This document shows, piece after piece, positions 1-5,496 of a DNA stretch of 6,491 nucleotides. Under the pieces are notes generated by a model that searched no databases, had not been told where the DNA came from, and saw nothing but the letters and a program-made list of their open reading frames with translations. Position 1 is the first letter of the stretch; every line of letters starts with the position of its first letter. This DNA comes from JBGQAS01 sp964498605 (lineage in GTDB: Bacteria; Chloroflexota; Anaerolineae; Anaerolineales; Anaerolineaceae). The DNA lies in NCBI GenBank assembly GCA_964498605.1, contig CAZCHK010000082.1, positions 1 to 6,491 on the forward strand, in the 5' to 3' direction. The position numbers and the translations under genes are program-made.

Positions 1-1
1 C

Positions 2-202
2 AGACGTGGTAATTGTTGGGATAATGCGGTTATGGAGAACTTCTTCAGTCATCTCAAGCAGGAGGCCATGCAGCAGGTCCCTGACCCATCTTTCGAGGAG
101 GCTCAACAGATCATTGATGATTATGTGTACTTTTACAACTATGAAAGGATACAATTGAAAACAAGACAGACACCTTTTCAACTCAGGTGCCTGTCTAATT
201 AG
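2..202 (+). CDS. IS3-family transposase (OrfB), C-terminal fragment
   Basis: Partial gene: 66 residues and the stop are visible, and the start is off the left edge. This is the end of the DDE integrase-type (rve) catalytic domain that cuts and joins IS DNA. The fragment starts with RRGNCWDNAVMENFF, the IS3 signature around the last acidic residue of the DDE triad (Glu at fragment residue 12). It is followed by SHLKQE, then by YNYERIQ, and ends in a TPFQ-type tail as in IS150/IS3 OrfB proteins. In intact elements OrfB is usually made as a frameshifted OrfAB fusion; that part is not visible. No disruption is seen in the fragment. Confidence 0.93.
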   Translation, partial: RRGNCWDNAVMENFFSHLKQEAMQQVPDPSFEEAQQIIDDYVYFYNYERIQLKTRQTPFQLRCLSN

Positions 203-224
203 CTCATCGGGGTCTTTCTTTTTT

Positions 225-249
225 TGTCTTGTTTATTGGGTGCAGTTCA
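225..249 (+). repeat. Right terminal inverted repeat (IRR) of the IS element
   Basis: The last bases, TTGGGTGCAGTTCA (236-249), are the mirror of an IS150-type terminus. The 5' boundary of the repeat (about 225) is estimated from general similarity to IS150 because the left repeat is not in the window. The transposase recognises and cleaves this site. The GTG at 240-242 used as the apparent start of the next ORF is inside it. The 3-4 bases after 249 (GTTT) would be one copy of a target duplication if the element transposed here intact. Confidence 0.7.
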
Positions 250-1055
250 GTTTGACTAGTTTTATTCTTTCGCCCAGCATGCTGGCTTACAGCTTTCAAT
301 TGCTGAATCAAGCTGACCTGGCTTATCAATTACTGGAAGAAGAAGGCGTAAAAGAGAGAGAGGCGCAGAAAACGTTTCTCGAGGATGGATACCGGGCTCT
401 ACGCCAGGCGCAATTACTGGTTCACTCTTCTCCCGGAAAAATACCTTACCTTGTCAATCATTTCGAGTTAGCACTTTTACCATTGATGGTATTTAATTCA
501 TTGATCCAGGTGCGGATGAATTTCTCTGATTCGTTTGCGAAAGTAATGGTTCATCTCAATTCGCAAGGAACATTCACTGCGCACTTTAAGGCTGGAAGTG
601 ATCATATCATTGAAAATGGACCGGTCTATGCTTTAGCCAACTACATTGAGAAAACATTTCCAAATCTAAACTTTTCAGCAACCCGGGTTGACGGGTTGAA
701 TACATTAATCGATCATAATCTCCTAATGAGCCTGGTTGCCAAAGACGCAGATAGAAATACTGTTGCGACACAGTTGTCCAAATCGGGCATTTCCAGGAAA
801 ATCACTGAGAAATTAACTGACGATATCATGAGTCACAAAATGCGAGGTATGCTGACCCATAGCCTGGCAAGCTCCAAGGCAACTTTGGATGAGGTGGAAA
901 AGTGTAAAAAAAATTACTTCCTGCTCTTGCAGGGAGAATCCAGGTGCTGGGTCTGTACTTTTTATAATTTCCCAGATGACAAATCTGGAAGGTTGGAACT
1001 TGTCAACCGGCAGAGGTTTATTGATAGAATAAATGAGTATGTTCAGTCGAAATAA
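240..1055 (+). CDS. Hypothetical protein, probably 5'-truncated by the IS insertion
   Basis: I do not recognise this protein (271 residues from GTG 240). The GTG lies within the IS terminal repeat, so residues 1-3 are IS-derived. The frame stays open upstream to a TGA at 156-158. This fits a longer gene that lost its 5' end. A later start at ATG 279 (residue 14) is possible but has no clear ribosome binding site. The protein looks mostly helical and soluble, with no clear signal peptide or membrane segment. Near the C-terminus are Cys222 and a CWVC pair (Cys236, Cys239), a possible but incomplete metal-binding site. A 60-base sample (601-660) is 35% GC against 60% in the following gene, suggesting foreign origin. 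It ends 19 bases before the WXG100 gene and could be co-transcribed with it. It may be a non-functional remnant. Confidence 0.6.
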   Translation: MQFSLTSFILSPSMLAYSFQLLNQADLAYQLLEEEGVKEREAQKTFLEDGYRALRQAQLLVHSSPGKIPYLVNHFELALLPLMVFNSLIQVRMNFSDSFAKVMVHLNSQGTFTAHFKAGSDHIIENGPVYALANYIEKTFPNLNFSATRVDGLNTLIDHNLLMSLVAKDADRNTVATQLSKSGISRKITEKLTDDIMSHKMRGMLTHSLASSKATLDEVEKCKKNYFLLLQGESRCWVCTFYNFPDDKSGRLELVNRQRFIDRINEYVQSK

Positions 1056-1074
1056 TGAGGGTCCTTAAATAACC

Positions 1075-1395
1075 ATGCCGCTCATCCACATCGAACCCGT
1101 TGAATTGCGATCCGCCAGCCACAGGCTGCAGCAGGATGTGCGTGCGCTGCTGGAGGAGGACTTCCATATCCACCAGGCCTTGTCCCATCTCGATATGGCG
1201 TGGGAAGGACCCGACAGTGAAAACTTCCAGGCGGAACTGCGAAATTTGCAGTCCTTGCTGCGCGAGCGTATTCGCGATCTCTACCAGCTGACTCTCATCC
1301 TCAGCCGCACCGCGGAGCGCTGGGAAGAAAGCGACATGACCTGGCGCGAGCGCTTCCGCGAGGTCGCTGGATTCTTTGGCGGAGGCAAGGAATAA
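1075..1395 (+). CDS. WXG100-family (EsxA/ESAT-6-like) secreted protein
   Basis: A 106-residue protein with the size and shape of the WXG100 family: small helical hairpins exported as dimers by type VII (Esx/Yuk) secretion systems. The central turn carries the WXG motif as Trp43-Glu44-Gly45 (MAWEGPDSENF), flanked by a predicted helix at about 8-38 and a second at about 47-90. There is no signal peptide, as expected. The C-terminus is extended (WRERFREVAGFFGGGKE). It lacks an obvious YxxxD/E export tag, although Tyr70 lies within helix 2. A GAGGG at 1058-1062 is a rather distant ribosome binding site for ATG 1075. The stop is only 4 bases before the YukD/FHA start, so the two genes form a translationally close pair. 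It may be a structural or chaperone subunit rather than a toxin. Confidence 0.85.
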   Translation: MPLIHIEPVELRSASHRLQQDVRALLEEDFHIHQALSHLDMAWEGPDSENFQAELRNLQSLLRERIRDLYQLTLILSRTAERWEESDMTWRERFREVAGFFGGGKE

Positions 1396-1399
1396 CCTC

Positions 1400-1999
1400 A
1401 TGCCCAACGTGATCGTTACGGTGGATTACGGACGCAATTTGCGCGCGGATGTGGGGCTACCCCTGGATGTGCCATGCCGCATCGTGGCAGCCGCATTGGC
1501 AAAGGCACTCGACCTGGACAGGGACTTTGGCGAGGGCTATTCTTTGATGGAAACTGATCCGGCAGGAAGCCGCCGTCTTCCTGCCAACGCCACGCTGGCA
1601 GAAGCAGGCATCATGCACGGACGATTGCTTACGCTTCTCTGCGAAAAACAGAAGGAAAGCGGTGCCATCCCGCAGGGAGGGGCATTCCTTGTCACCGCGG
1701 ACGGGCAGAACCTGTCCCTCAACGGCGCCTATACCCTCATCGGCAGGCGCGATTTGCCGCACAACATCCTACCGGATATTGACCTGACCGAACGCGATAC
1801 GAATAAAATCGCCTCCCGGCGCCACGCCAGCGTCGAGTTTGACCGTACGCACTACACCATCACTGATCTCAACAGTGCCAATGGCACCTGGGTCAACGGC
1901 GTCCGGCTGGAAGCGAATGCGTCCCAGCATCTGAACGAGAACGATGAGCTCATGTTCGGTAAGAATGGGGTCTGCCTGATCTTCCAGCGTGGTGGCTAA
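1400..1999 (+). CDS. YukD-like ubiquitin-fold plus FHA domain protein (type VII secretion-associated)
   Basis: A 199-residue protein. I chose ATG 1400 because GGAGG at 1381-1385 precedes it at workable distance; the frame could be extended to a TTG at 1376, which overlaps the WXG100 gene. Residues 1-80 resemble the YukD/EsaB ubiquitin-like domain of Esx/Yuk systems: VIVTVDYG strand, LDVP turn, helix with AAALAKALDL, then ATLAEAGIMHGRLLTLL. Residues about 95-199 are a forkhead-associated domain: TLIGRRD, then SRRHA (phosphate-binding Ser and Arg, conserved His), then NSANGTWVNG and a closing ENDELMFG strand. FHA domains bind phosphothreonine peptides. The likely ligands are proteins phosphorylated by the downstream kinases, perhaps the kinases themselves (inference). 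The protein is probably cytosolic or docked at the secretion membrane complex. It sits 4 bases after a WXG100 gene, which supports a role in type VII secretion. Confidence 0.85.
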   Translation: MPNVIVTVDYGRNLRADVGLPLDVPCRIVAAALAKALDLDRDFGEGYSLMETDPAGSRRLPANATLAEAGIMHGRLLTLLCEKQKESGAIPQGGAFLVTADGQNLSLNGAYTLIGRRDLPHNILPDIDLTERDTNKIASRRHASVEFDRTHYTITDLNSANGTWVNGVRLEANASQHLNENDELMFGKNGVCLIFQRGG

Positions 2000-2068
2000 C
2001 CTGGTCAGGTTCCGTTAATTTTCGTCAATTGCAAAGCGATTGTAAGTTGTTAGGGTTGCATAATTCCA

Positions 2069-2096
2069 TTGTAAGAATGTAATCATTCTTTATAAT
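2069..2096 (+). promoter_or_regulatory. Predicted sigma-70-type promoter for the WXG100-CHAP gene
   Basis: A TTGTAA box (2069-2074) and a perfect TATAAT box (2091-2096) are separated by 16 bases, in a markedly AT-rich stretch. The -10 box ends 37 bases before ATG 2134, which has a strong ribosome binding site (GGAGGTG, 2121-2127). This is the clearest promoter in the window. It suggests that the WXG100-CHAP gene is transcribed separately from the upstream WXG100/FHA pair. Confidence 0.6.
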
Positions 2097-2105
2097 ATAA
2101 TCATT
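2073..2105 (+). promoter_or_regulatory. Palindrome and direct repeat overlapping the promoter (operator candidate)
   Basis: AAGAATG (2073-2079) and CATTCTT (2084-2090) form a perfect 7-base inverted repeat around TAAT, filling the promoter spacer between the -35 and -10 boxes. In addition TAATCATT occurs at 2080-2087 and again at 2098-2105, exactly 18 bases apart, bracketing the -10 box. A repressor bound here would block polymerase. No regulator gene that could be matched to the site is visible in the window. Confidence 0.4.
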
Positions 2106-2133
2106 ATCACAAGATCACAGGGAGGTGTTGCGC

Positions 2134-2331
2134 ATGACAGGCACGATCCACATGCAAACGGAGCAGATCAGGGCATCCGCGAGTCTTCTCAAGAACAAGT
2201 CTCTCGTGCTGAATGATCAGTTGAGCACACTGCAGCAGGCTGCCAGCCGCCTGCAATCCTCCTGGCAGGACGCGTCCAGCGACCAGTTCTTTGCCGAGCT
2301 GGCACCTCTGGCTTCCTCTCTCAGGCAGTAA
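2134..2331 (+). CDS. WXG100-like protein, first part of the split effector (65 residues)
   Basis: ATG 2134 has a strong ribosome binding site (GGAGGTG, 2121-2127, 6 bases away), preferable to the TTG at 2125. Residues 5-40 form a helix, followed by a turn SSWQDASSDQF in which Trp44-Gln45-Asp46 replaces the usual Trp-x-Gly. The Trp is in almost the same place as Trp43 of the upstream WXG100 protein. The product ends at SSLRQ, in the middle of helix 2, and at 65 residues is much shorter than the roughly 100 typical of the family. Alone it would lack most of the second helix and is unlikely to fold as a normal WXG100 hairpin. It is best understood as the N-terminal targeting domain of the CHAP protein that follows. 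Confidence 0.7.
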   Translation: MTGTIHMQTEQIRASASLLKNKSLVLNDQLSTLQQAASRLQSSWQDASSDQFFAELAPLASSLRQ

Positions 2332-2349
2332 AGCGCGGCGCTGACGGAC

Positions 2350-3333
2350 ATGTCTTCCAGGCTTGAGCGGGAAGTGCTTGAGTGGGAGGAAGCAGCTGCC
2401 CGGTTGGATGGCTCTTCGGTCACGGGTTCCGCGGCTCCTGTCGTTCGGAGTCCCTCGGTTACCGCCATGAGCGGTGCCGCTGCGGCTGGCGCGGGGACAG
2501 CTGCTGCCGGACAGGTGCTGGGTGCTTCCACATCATCCTCCGCCGTATCAAGCGATTACAAAAAGATGGGCTGGCCCGACAAGTTCAAAGAGGAAAAGCG
2601 CCTGAACAACGAGATCGAGGAAGCGCAAAAGACCCTGGACAGCATTCCCTCTGAAAAGGACTGCCTGAAGGATCTTGAGCGCATCAATACAGGCGAGGCG
2701 ATGTGGAGAGACAAGAAGGCTGAAATGCTGAGAAAAGCCAACAAACCGGGCAACTTCCTAGTGCACCAAAAGTATCTTGATGAAGCCAAGCGCTGCGATC
2801 AGGTGCTGAACGGTCTTCAAAAGGAGCGTGCGGTTGTCGAAGGCAGGTTGGACCTGCGGCGCTCGACCGAGATCGAGCTCACCAGCCTGCGCAGCCAGAA
2901 AGCGGAACTGCAGCAGGTCATCAAGGAGGGCATCTCATCCAGCAGCACCCCCTCGGGTAAGCGCAATGTCCTGGGGGGCTGTACCAACTATGTCGCCAGC
3001 AAGCGTGATGTCTCCAAGTTATTCAAGCCCGGTCACATGAACGCAACCTACAGGAACAAGAACGCCAAAGCCTCCGGTTTTGATGTGGGCAGAACCCCGG
3101 TGAAGGGCTCCATCATGGTCATCGAAGCGGATAAGGGCATGAACAACGGCGTGATGAACGTCAGCGACAAAGCCGGGCATGTGGCATTCGTCGGAAGCAC
3201 CAAGGCTGTCAAGGGTGGCTACCAGGTCACCATCAGCCACGCCGGAACCAAGTACGACGCCAATGGCGATTATGTCGCTGGAACCTACATCAACAAGAGA
3301 ACATCAACTGTGTTCGTGCCCGCGGGTAACTAG
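2350..3333 (+). CDS. CHAP-domain peptidoglycan hydrolase, main part of the split WXG100 effector
   Basis: A 327-residue frame from ATG 2350. No ribosome binding site precedes this ATG, so independent synthesis would need reinitiation 18 bases after the TAA. Residues 1-20 are the rest of the WXG100 helix 2. Residues 22-68 are an Ala/Gly/Ser-rich linker, and 76-195 are charged heptad-like coiled coil. Residues about 205-327 are a CHAP domain (NlpC/P60-like amidase or endopeptidase that cleaves peptidoglycan). The CHAP domain shows the nucleophile Cys211 in GGCTNYVASKR, a GFDVGRTPVKGSIMV strand block and the catalytic His277 in AGHVAFVG. Where many CHAP domains have ISE, this one reads TISHAG (His297), so the third catalytic residue is uncertain. 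There is no signal peptide, consistent with export through the WXG100 domain. It is likely a cell-wall remodelling enzyme or an antibacterial toxin; no obvious immunity gene is adjacent. Confidence 0.8.
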   Translation: MSSRLEREVLEWEEAAARLDGSSVTGSAAPVVRSPSVTAMSGAAAAGAGTAAAGQVLGASTSSSAVSSDYKKMGWPDKFKEEKRLNNEIEEAQKTLDSIPSEKDCLKDLERINTGEAMWRDKKAEMLRKANKPGNFLVHQKYLDEAKRCDQVLNGLQKERAVVEGRLDLRRSTEIELTSLRSQKAELQQVIKEGISSSSTPSGKRNVLGGCTNYVASKRDVSKLFKPGHMNATYRNKNAKASGFDVGRTPVKGSIMVIEADKGMNNGVMNVSDKAGHVAFVGSTKAVKGGYQVTISHAGTKYDANGDYVAGTYINKRTSTVFVPAGN

Positions 3334-3389
3334 TCGGTCACCTTTATTTATGAAAAAGTTAAGTAACAACTTGTTAACGAGAGAAATTT

Positions 3390-5231
3390 ATGAGTGATTG
3401 TATCGGCAGAGCCATTGACCGCTACCACATCCTTGAGCAGCTCGGGCAGGGCGGCATGGCAGTGGTGTACAAAGCCTTCGACACGCGCTCCGAGCGAGAT
3501 GTGGCCTTCAAGATCATCCGCAGCGAGTCCTTCGCCCCCGATGTTATCTCGCGCATCCAGCACCGCTTCAAACGGGAAGTGCAGACGCTCATGCGTCTCT
3601 CTCATCCCAACATTGTCCAGATCCTTGATTCCGGAGAGTACGAGGGCAGTCCCTATATGGTCATGCCCCTATTGCCCGGGGGGACGCTCAAGCAGAAGCT
3701 GGGATCTCCCATGCCCTACCAACAGGCGGCAGGTATCCTTCTGCCCATCGCCCAGGCATTAGCGCATGCCCACCAGAACAGCGTCATCCACCGCGATGTG
3801 AAACCATCCAATATCCTGTTTACAGCTGATGGACAGCCCATGCTGACCGACTTCGGGGTGGTCAAGATCATCGAGAACACAGAGTCGCAGACGCTGACCG
3901 GCACCGGGGTGGGCATCGGCACACCTGAGTACATGGCACCAGAACAATGGACCGGGGAGGCGGTACCACATTCGGACATCTACTCGCTGGGTGTTGTTTT
4001 CTATGAAATGGTAACCGGGAGGAAACCGTACACCGCCGATACTCCGGCTGCAATCCTGCTCAAACAGGCAGTTGACCCATTGCCAAGGCCAAGATCCTTT
4101 GCCCCTTCGCTGTCAGACACAGCAGAAAAAATCATCTTCAAGGTGCTTGCCAAGAAACCCGAAGATCGCTACCAGGATATGCAGGCGCTGGCAGTGGCGC
4201 TGGATAAGCTCATCCCGCGCGCCAAACCAGCTCCGCCGCCTAAGGTGGAAAAACTGGGAAAAGTCAAAACCCCGCGTGTTAAGCCTGAGAAATCTCCCCG
4301 TGAAAGACTAAAACCCGTCCATAAACGGAATGAGGACTTCACCACAGACTTGCGCGCTGCGCTTACCAAACCTTCAACGCGCAAGCGAGCCATCCCCAAG
4401 GCGCTGATTGGCATGGGAATCATTGTTTTAGTCGGGCTGGGTATCACTGGAGCCATCCTGCTGCTCTCCAATCCCTCTGCTGCCAGCCTGGCGCAAGGTA
4501 CTCCCGCTGAAATGACAATTCCTGTCACACCAACTAGCATCGGTACGCCTACCCAAACTATCACTCCCGCGCCAACCTTCACCGTCACTCCCACGCAGGA
4601 GTATGTCCTGCCTGCTGATTACGTGCCGATCACAAAGGTCACTGAAGACGGCATGATCATGATCCTCATCCCATCCATCTACGGGCAGCCAGCTTTTTGG
4701 ATCGACAAGACCGAGGTGACCATTGGGATGTACAAACAATGTGTAAATGAGGGTGTTTGCAAAGAACCAATAAACCCCGGTTATAAGTATGGAATTGATA
4801 GCTATTCAAATTATCCCATTTCCAGTGTGACATACACCGAAGCTGAATTCTATTGTCATTGGCTTGATAAAGACTTACCAAAAAATGTTGAGTGGGAGAC
4901 TGCCGCAGGGGGTTATGATGGAAGAAGATACCCGTGGGGTGACGAGAAAGCTTCTGGGTATGCAAACATTAATCTAATTGAAAGTAAATTATTATACCCA
5001 GTGGATGTAAGAAGTTACCAGGGGGGTTCAAGTCCTTTTGGCGTAATGAATATGATTGGAAATGTATCGGAATGGATTGCCGATATCAGATTTGTACGCT
5101 CTGAGCCTTATCATTTATTAAAAGGTGGTTCTAGCCAAGATACATTGACAAGTATATCAATCGGACACTTAACAATAGGTATTTCTTCAATCGATACTGG
5201 TTTCCGCTGTGTCATGCCGGCTGACAGATAA
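3390..5231 (+). CDS. Membrane Ser/Thr protein kinase (Hanks-type) with extracellular FGE-like domain
   Basis: A 613-residue transmembrane receptor-like kinase. The kinase domain spans about 11-275: glycine loop GQGGMAVV (19-26), ATP Lys41, helix-C Glu63, HRDVKPSN with catalytic Asp136, DFG at 154-156 and APE at 183-185. The activation loop (TLTGTGVGIGTPEY) offers Thr autophosphorylation sites. A basic Pro/Lys-rich juxtamembrane region (275-334) leads to one membrane helix at about 336-359, then a Thr/Pro linker (370-405). Residues 415-613 form an FGE-sulfatase-like domain: DKTEVT, YPISSVTYTEAEFYCHWLDKDLP, YPWGDE, NMIGNVSEW and the terminal GFRCV. The Cys pair used by true FGE enzymes after GGS is absent, so this is probably a ligand sensor, not an enzyme. 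ATG 3390 has a weak GAGAG site (3379-3383). DNA is 60% GC at 4141-4200 but 33% at 5101-5160. A paralogous kinase lies downstream. Confidence 0.93.
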   Translation: MSDCIGRAIDRYHILEQLGQGGMAVVYKAFDTRSERDVAFKIIRSESFAPDVISRIQHRFKREVQTLMRLSHPNIVQILDSGEYEGSPYMVMPLLPGGTLKQKLGSPMPYQQAAGILLPIAQALAHAHQNSVIHRDVKPSNILFTADGQPMLTDFGVVKIIENTESQTLTGTGVGIGTPEYMAPEQWTGEAVPHSDIYSLGVVFYEMVTGRKPYTADTPAAILLKQAVDPLPRPRSFAPSLSDTAEKIIFKVLAKKPEDRYQDMQALAVALDKLIPRAKPAPPPKVEKLGKVKTPRVKPEKSPRERLKPVHKRNEDFTTDLRAALTKPSTRKRAIPKALIGMGIIVLVGLGITGAILLLSNPSAASLAQGTPAEMTIPVTPTSIGTPTQTITPAPTFTVTPTQEYVLPADYVPITKVTEDGMIMILIPSIYGQPAFWIDKTEVTIGMYKQCVNEGVCKEPINPGYKYGIDSYSNYPISSVTYTEAEFYCHWLDKDLPKNVEWETAAGGYDGRRYPWGDEKASGYANINLIESKLLYPVDVRSYQGGSSPFGVMNMIGNVSEWIADIRFVRSEPYHLLKGGSSQDTLTSISIGHLTIGISSIDTGFRCVMPADR

Positions 5232-5238
5232 ATCATGA

Positions 5239-5379
5239 TACTCCTTGTACCCTCTTTCCAATTTCCTTGATTATGAGTGGATTAGTTGGTATTATTTTAA
5301 AAAGTCTTTGTATGTTTTATCAGCCGTTAAGGAATATGGGTTTACAGGCTTTCGCTGTGTCATGCCAATGGATATATAA
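5239..5379 (+). pseudogene. Decayed fragment of a second FGE-like C-terminus
   Basis: Read from just after a TGA (5236-5238) to TAA 5377-5379, this stretch ends in EYGFTGFRCVMPMDI. That matches the GFRCVMPADR end of the upstream kinase's FGE-like domain; the last 33 bases of the two copies agree at roughly three quarters of positions by eye. The rest of the fragment has an FGE-like aromatic-rich character but no clear motif, and no start codon or earlier domain part remains. A 60-base sample (5281-5340) is 28% GC. It looks like the tail of another kinase-FGE gene left behind by deletion, or by replacement of the upstream gene's end through recombination. Confidence 0.6.
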
Positions 5380-5496
5380 ATGGTTCCGGTGAAGTTGTTC
5401 TTTTTTCTTCTCATCATTCTCAGCGCTAGTTTAATGGACAGCGCCTTTTGTTTTGTCAAGAACCTGCCCAAACTAGAGGAGAGGCAACTTGCCTAG
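5380..5496 (+). CDS. Possible small hydrophobic peptide (38 residues), doubtful
   Basis: An ATG directly after the TAA of the FGE fragment opens a 38-residue frame. It starts MVPVKLFFFLLIILSASLMDS, which looks like a signal peptide or single membrane helix, and continues with a charged tail (NLPKLEERQLA). Its stop overlaps the start of kinase 2 by 8 bases, and its last codons contain that gene's ribosome binding site, an arrangement compatible with translational coupling. No convincing ribosome binding site precedes it, and hydrophobic short frames arise readily in T-rich DNA. It was inferred only from the reading frame; I know no family for it. Confidence 0.22.
   Translation: MVPVKLFFFLLIILSASLMDSAFCFVKNLPKLEERQLA

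Larger units (their letters stand above)
1..249 (+). mobile_element. Right end of an IS3-family (IS150-like) insertion sequence
   Basis: The window opens inside an insertion sequence. It contains the end of the transposase gene (stop at 200-202), a 22-base spacer and a right-end inverted repeat finishing at 249 with the CA dinucleotide typical of IS3 elements. The reverse complement of the end begins TGAACTGCACCCA, close to the IS150 terminus as I remember it (TGTACTGCACCCA). The left end lies outside the window, so element length, target duplication and integrity cannot be judged. The next gene's apparent start codon falls within this end, so the element probably inserted into or just before that gene. 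Confidence 0.85.
2134..3333 (+). pseudogene. WXG100-coiled coil-CHAP effector gene interrupted by an in-frame TAA
   Basis: Positions 2134-2331 and 2350-3333 are in the same reading frame and are separated only by TAA 2329-2331 and 18 bases that are themselves open. Reading through the stop restores one continuous protein of 399 positions. It contains a complete WXG100-like hairpin whose second helix runs on through SAALTDMSSRLEREVLEW, then an Ala/Gly/Ser linker, coiled coil and CHAP domain. This is the layout of WXG/LXG-type secreted toxins. The stop cuts helix 2 of the WXG100 domain. It is one base change from several sense codons, for example Tyr or Gln. It could be a real recent nonsense mutation, a sequencing error, or a site of readthrough or reinitiation; the rest shows no further decay. 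Confidence 0.65.

Noticed and set aside
252..261. TTGACTAGTT shared between 252-261 and 5498-5507 as a recombination or attachment site
   Set aside because: Only ten bases match, with no similarity on either side and a coding context at the second copy, so chance is the simplest explanation.
1376..1399. TTG 1376 as the start of the YukD/FHA gene
   Set aside because: It would overlap the WXG100 gene. ATG 1400 has its own GGAGG, and the ubiquitin-like domain begins directly after it.
2000..2068. Terminator after the YukD/FHA gene
   Set aside because: The only hairpin (CAATTGC with GCGATTG, 2027-2042) is short and imperfect and is not followed by a T-run.
2125..2133. TTG 2125 as the start of the second WXG100 gene
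   Set aside because: This TTG overlaps the ribosome binding site GGAGGTG that serves ATG 2134.
3356..3378. Small inverted repeats (AAGTT/AACTT and GTTAA/TTAAC) upstream of kinase 1 as terminator or operator
   Set aside because: The arms are only five bases and AT-only or nearly so, no T-run follows, and no promoter boxes are convincing nearby.
4169..4594. Long antisense reading frames over the kinase and FHA genes
   Set aside because: They lie opposite well-supported genes, show low-complexity translations with no domain motifs, and lack ribosome binding sites.
4900..5380. Diversity-generating retroelement variable region and template repeat
   Set aside because: FGE/C-type-lectin-like ends are known retroelement targets and the ending occurs twice. 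However, the two copies match only over about 33 bases, the mismatches are not adenine-specific, and no reverse transcriptase is in the window.
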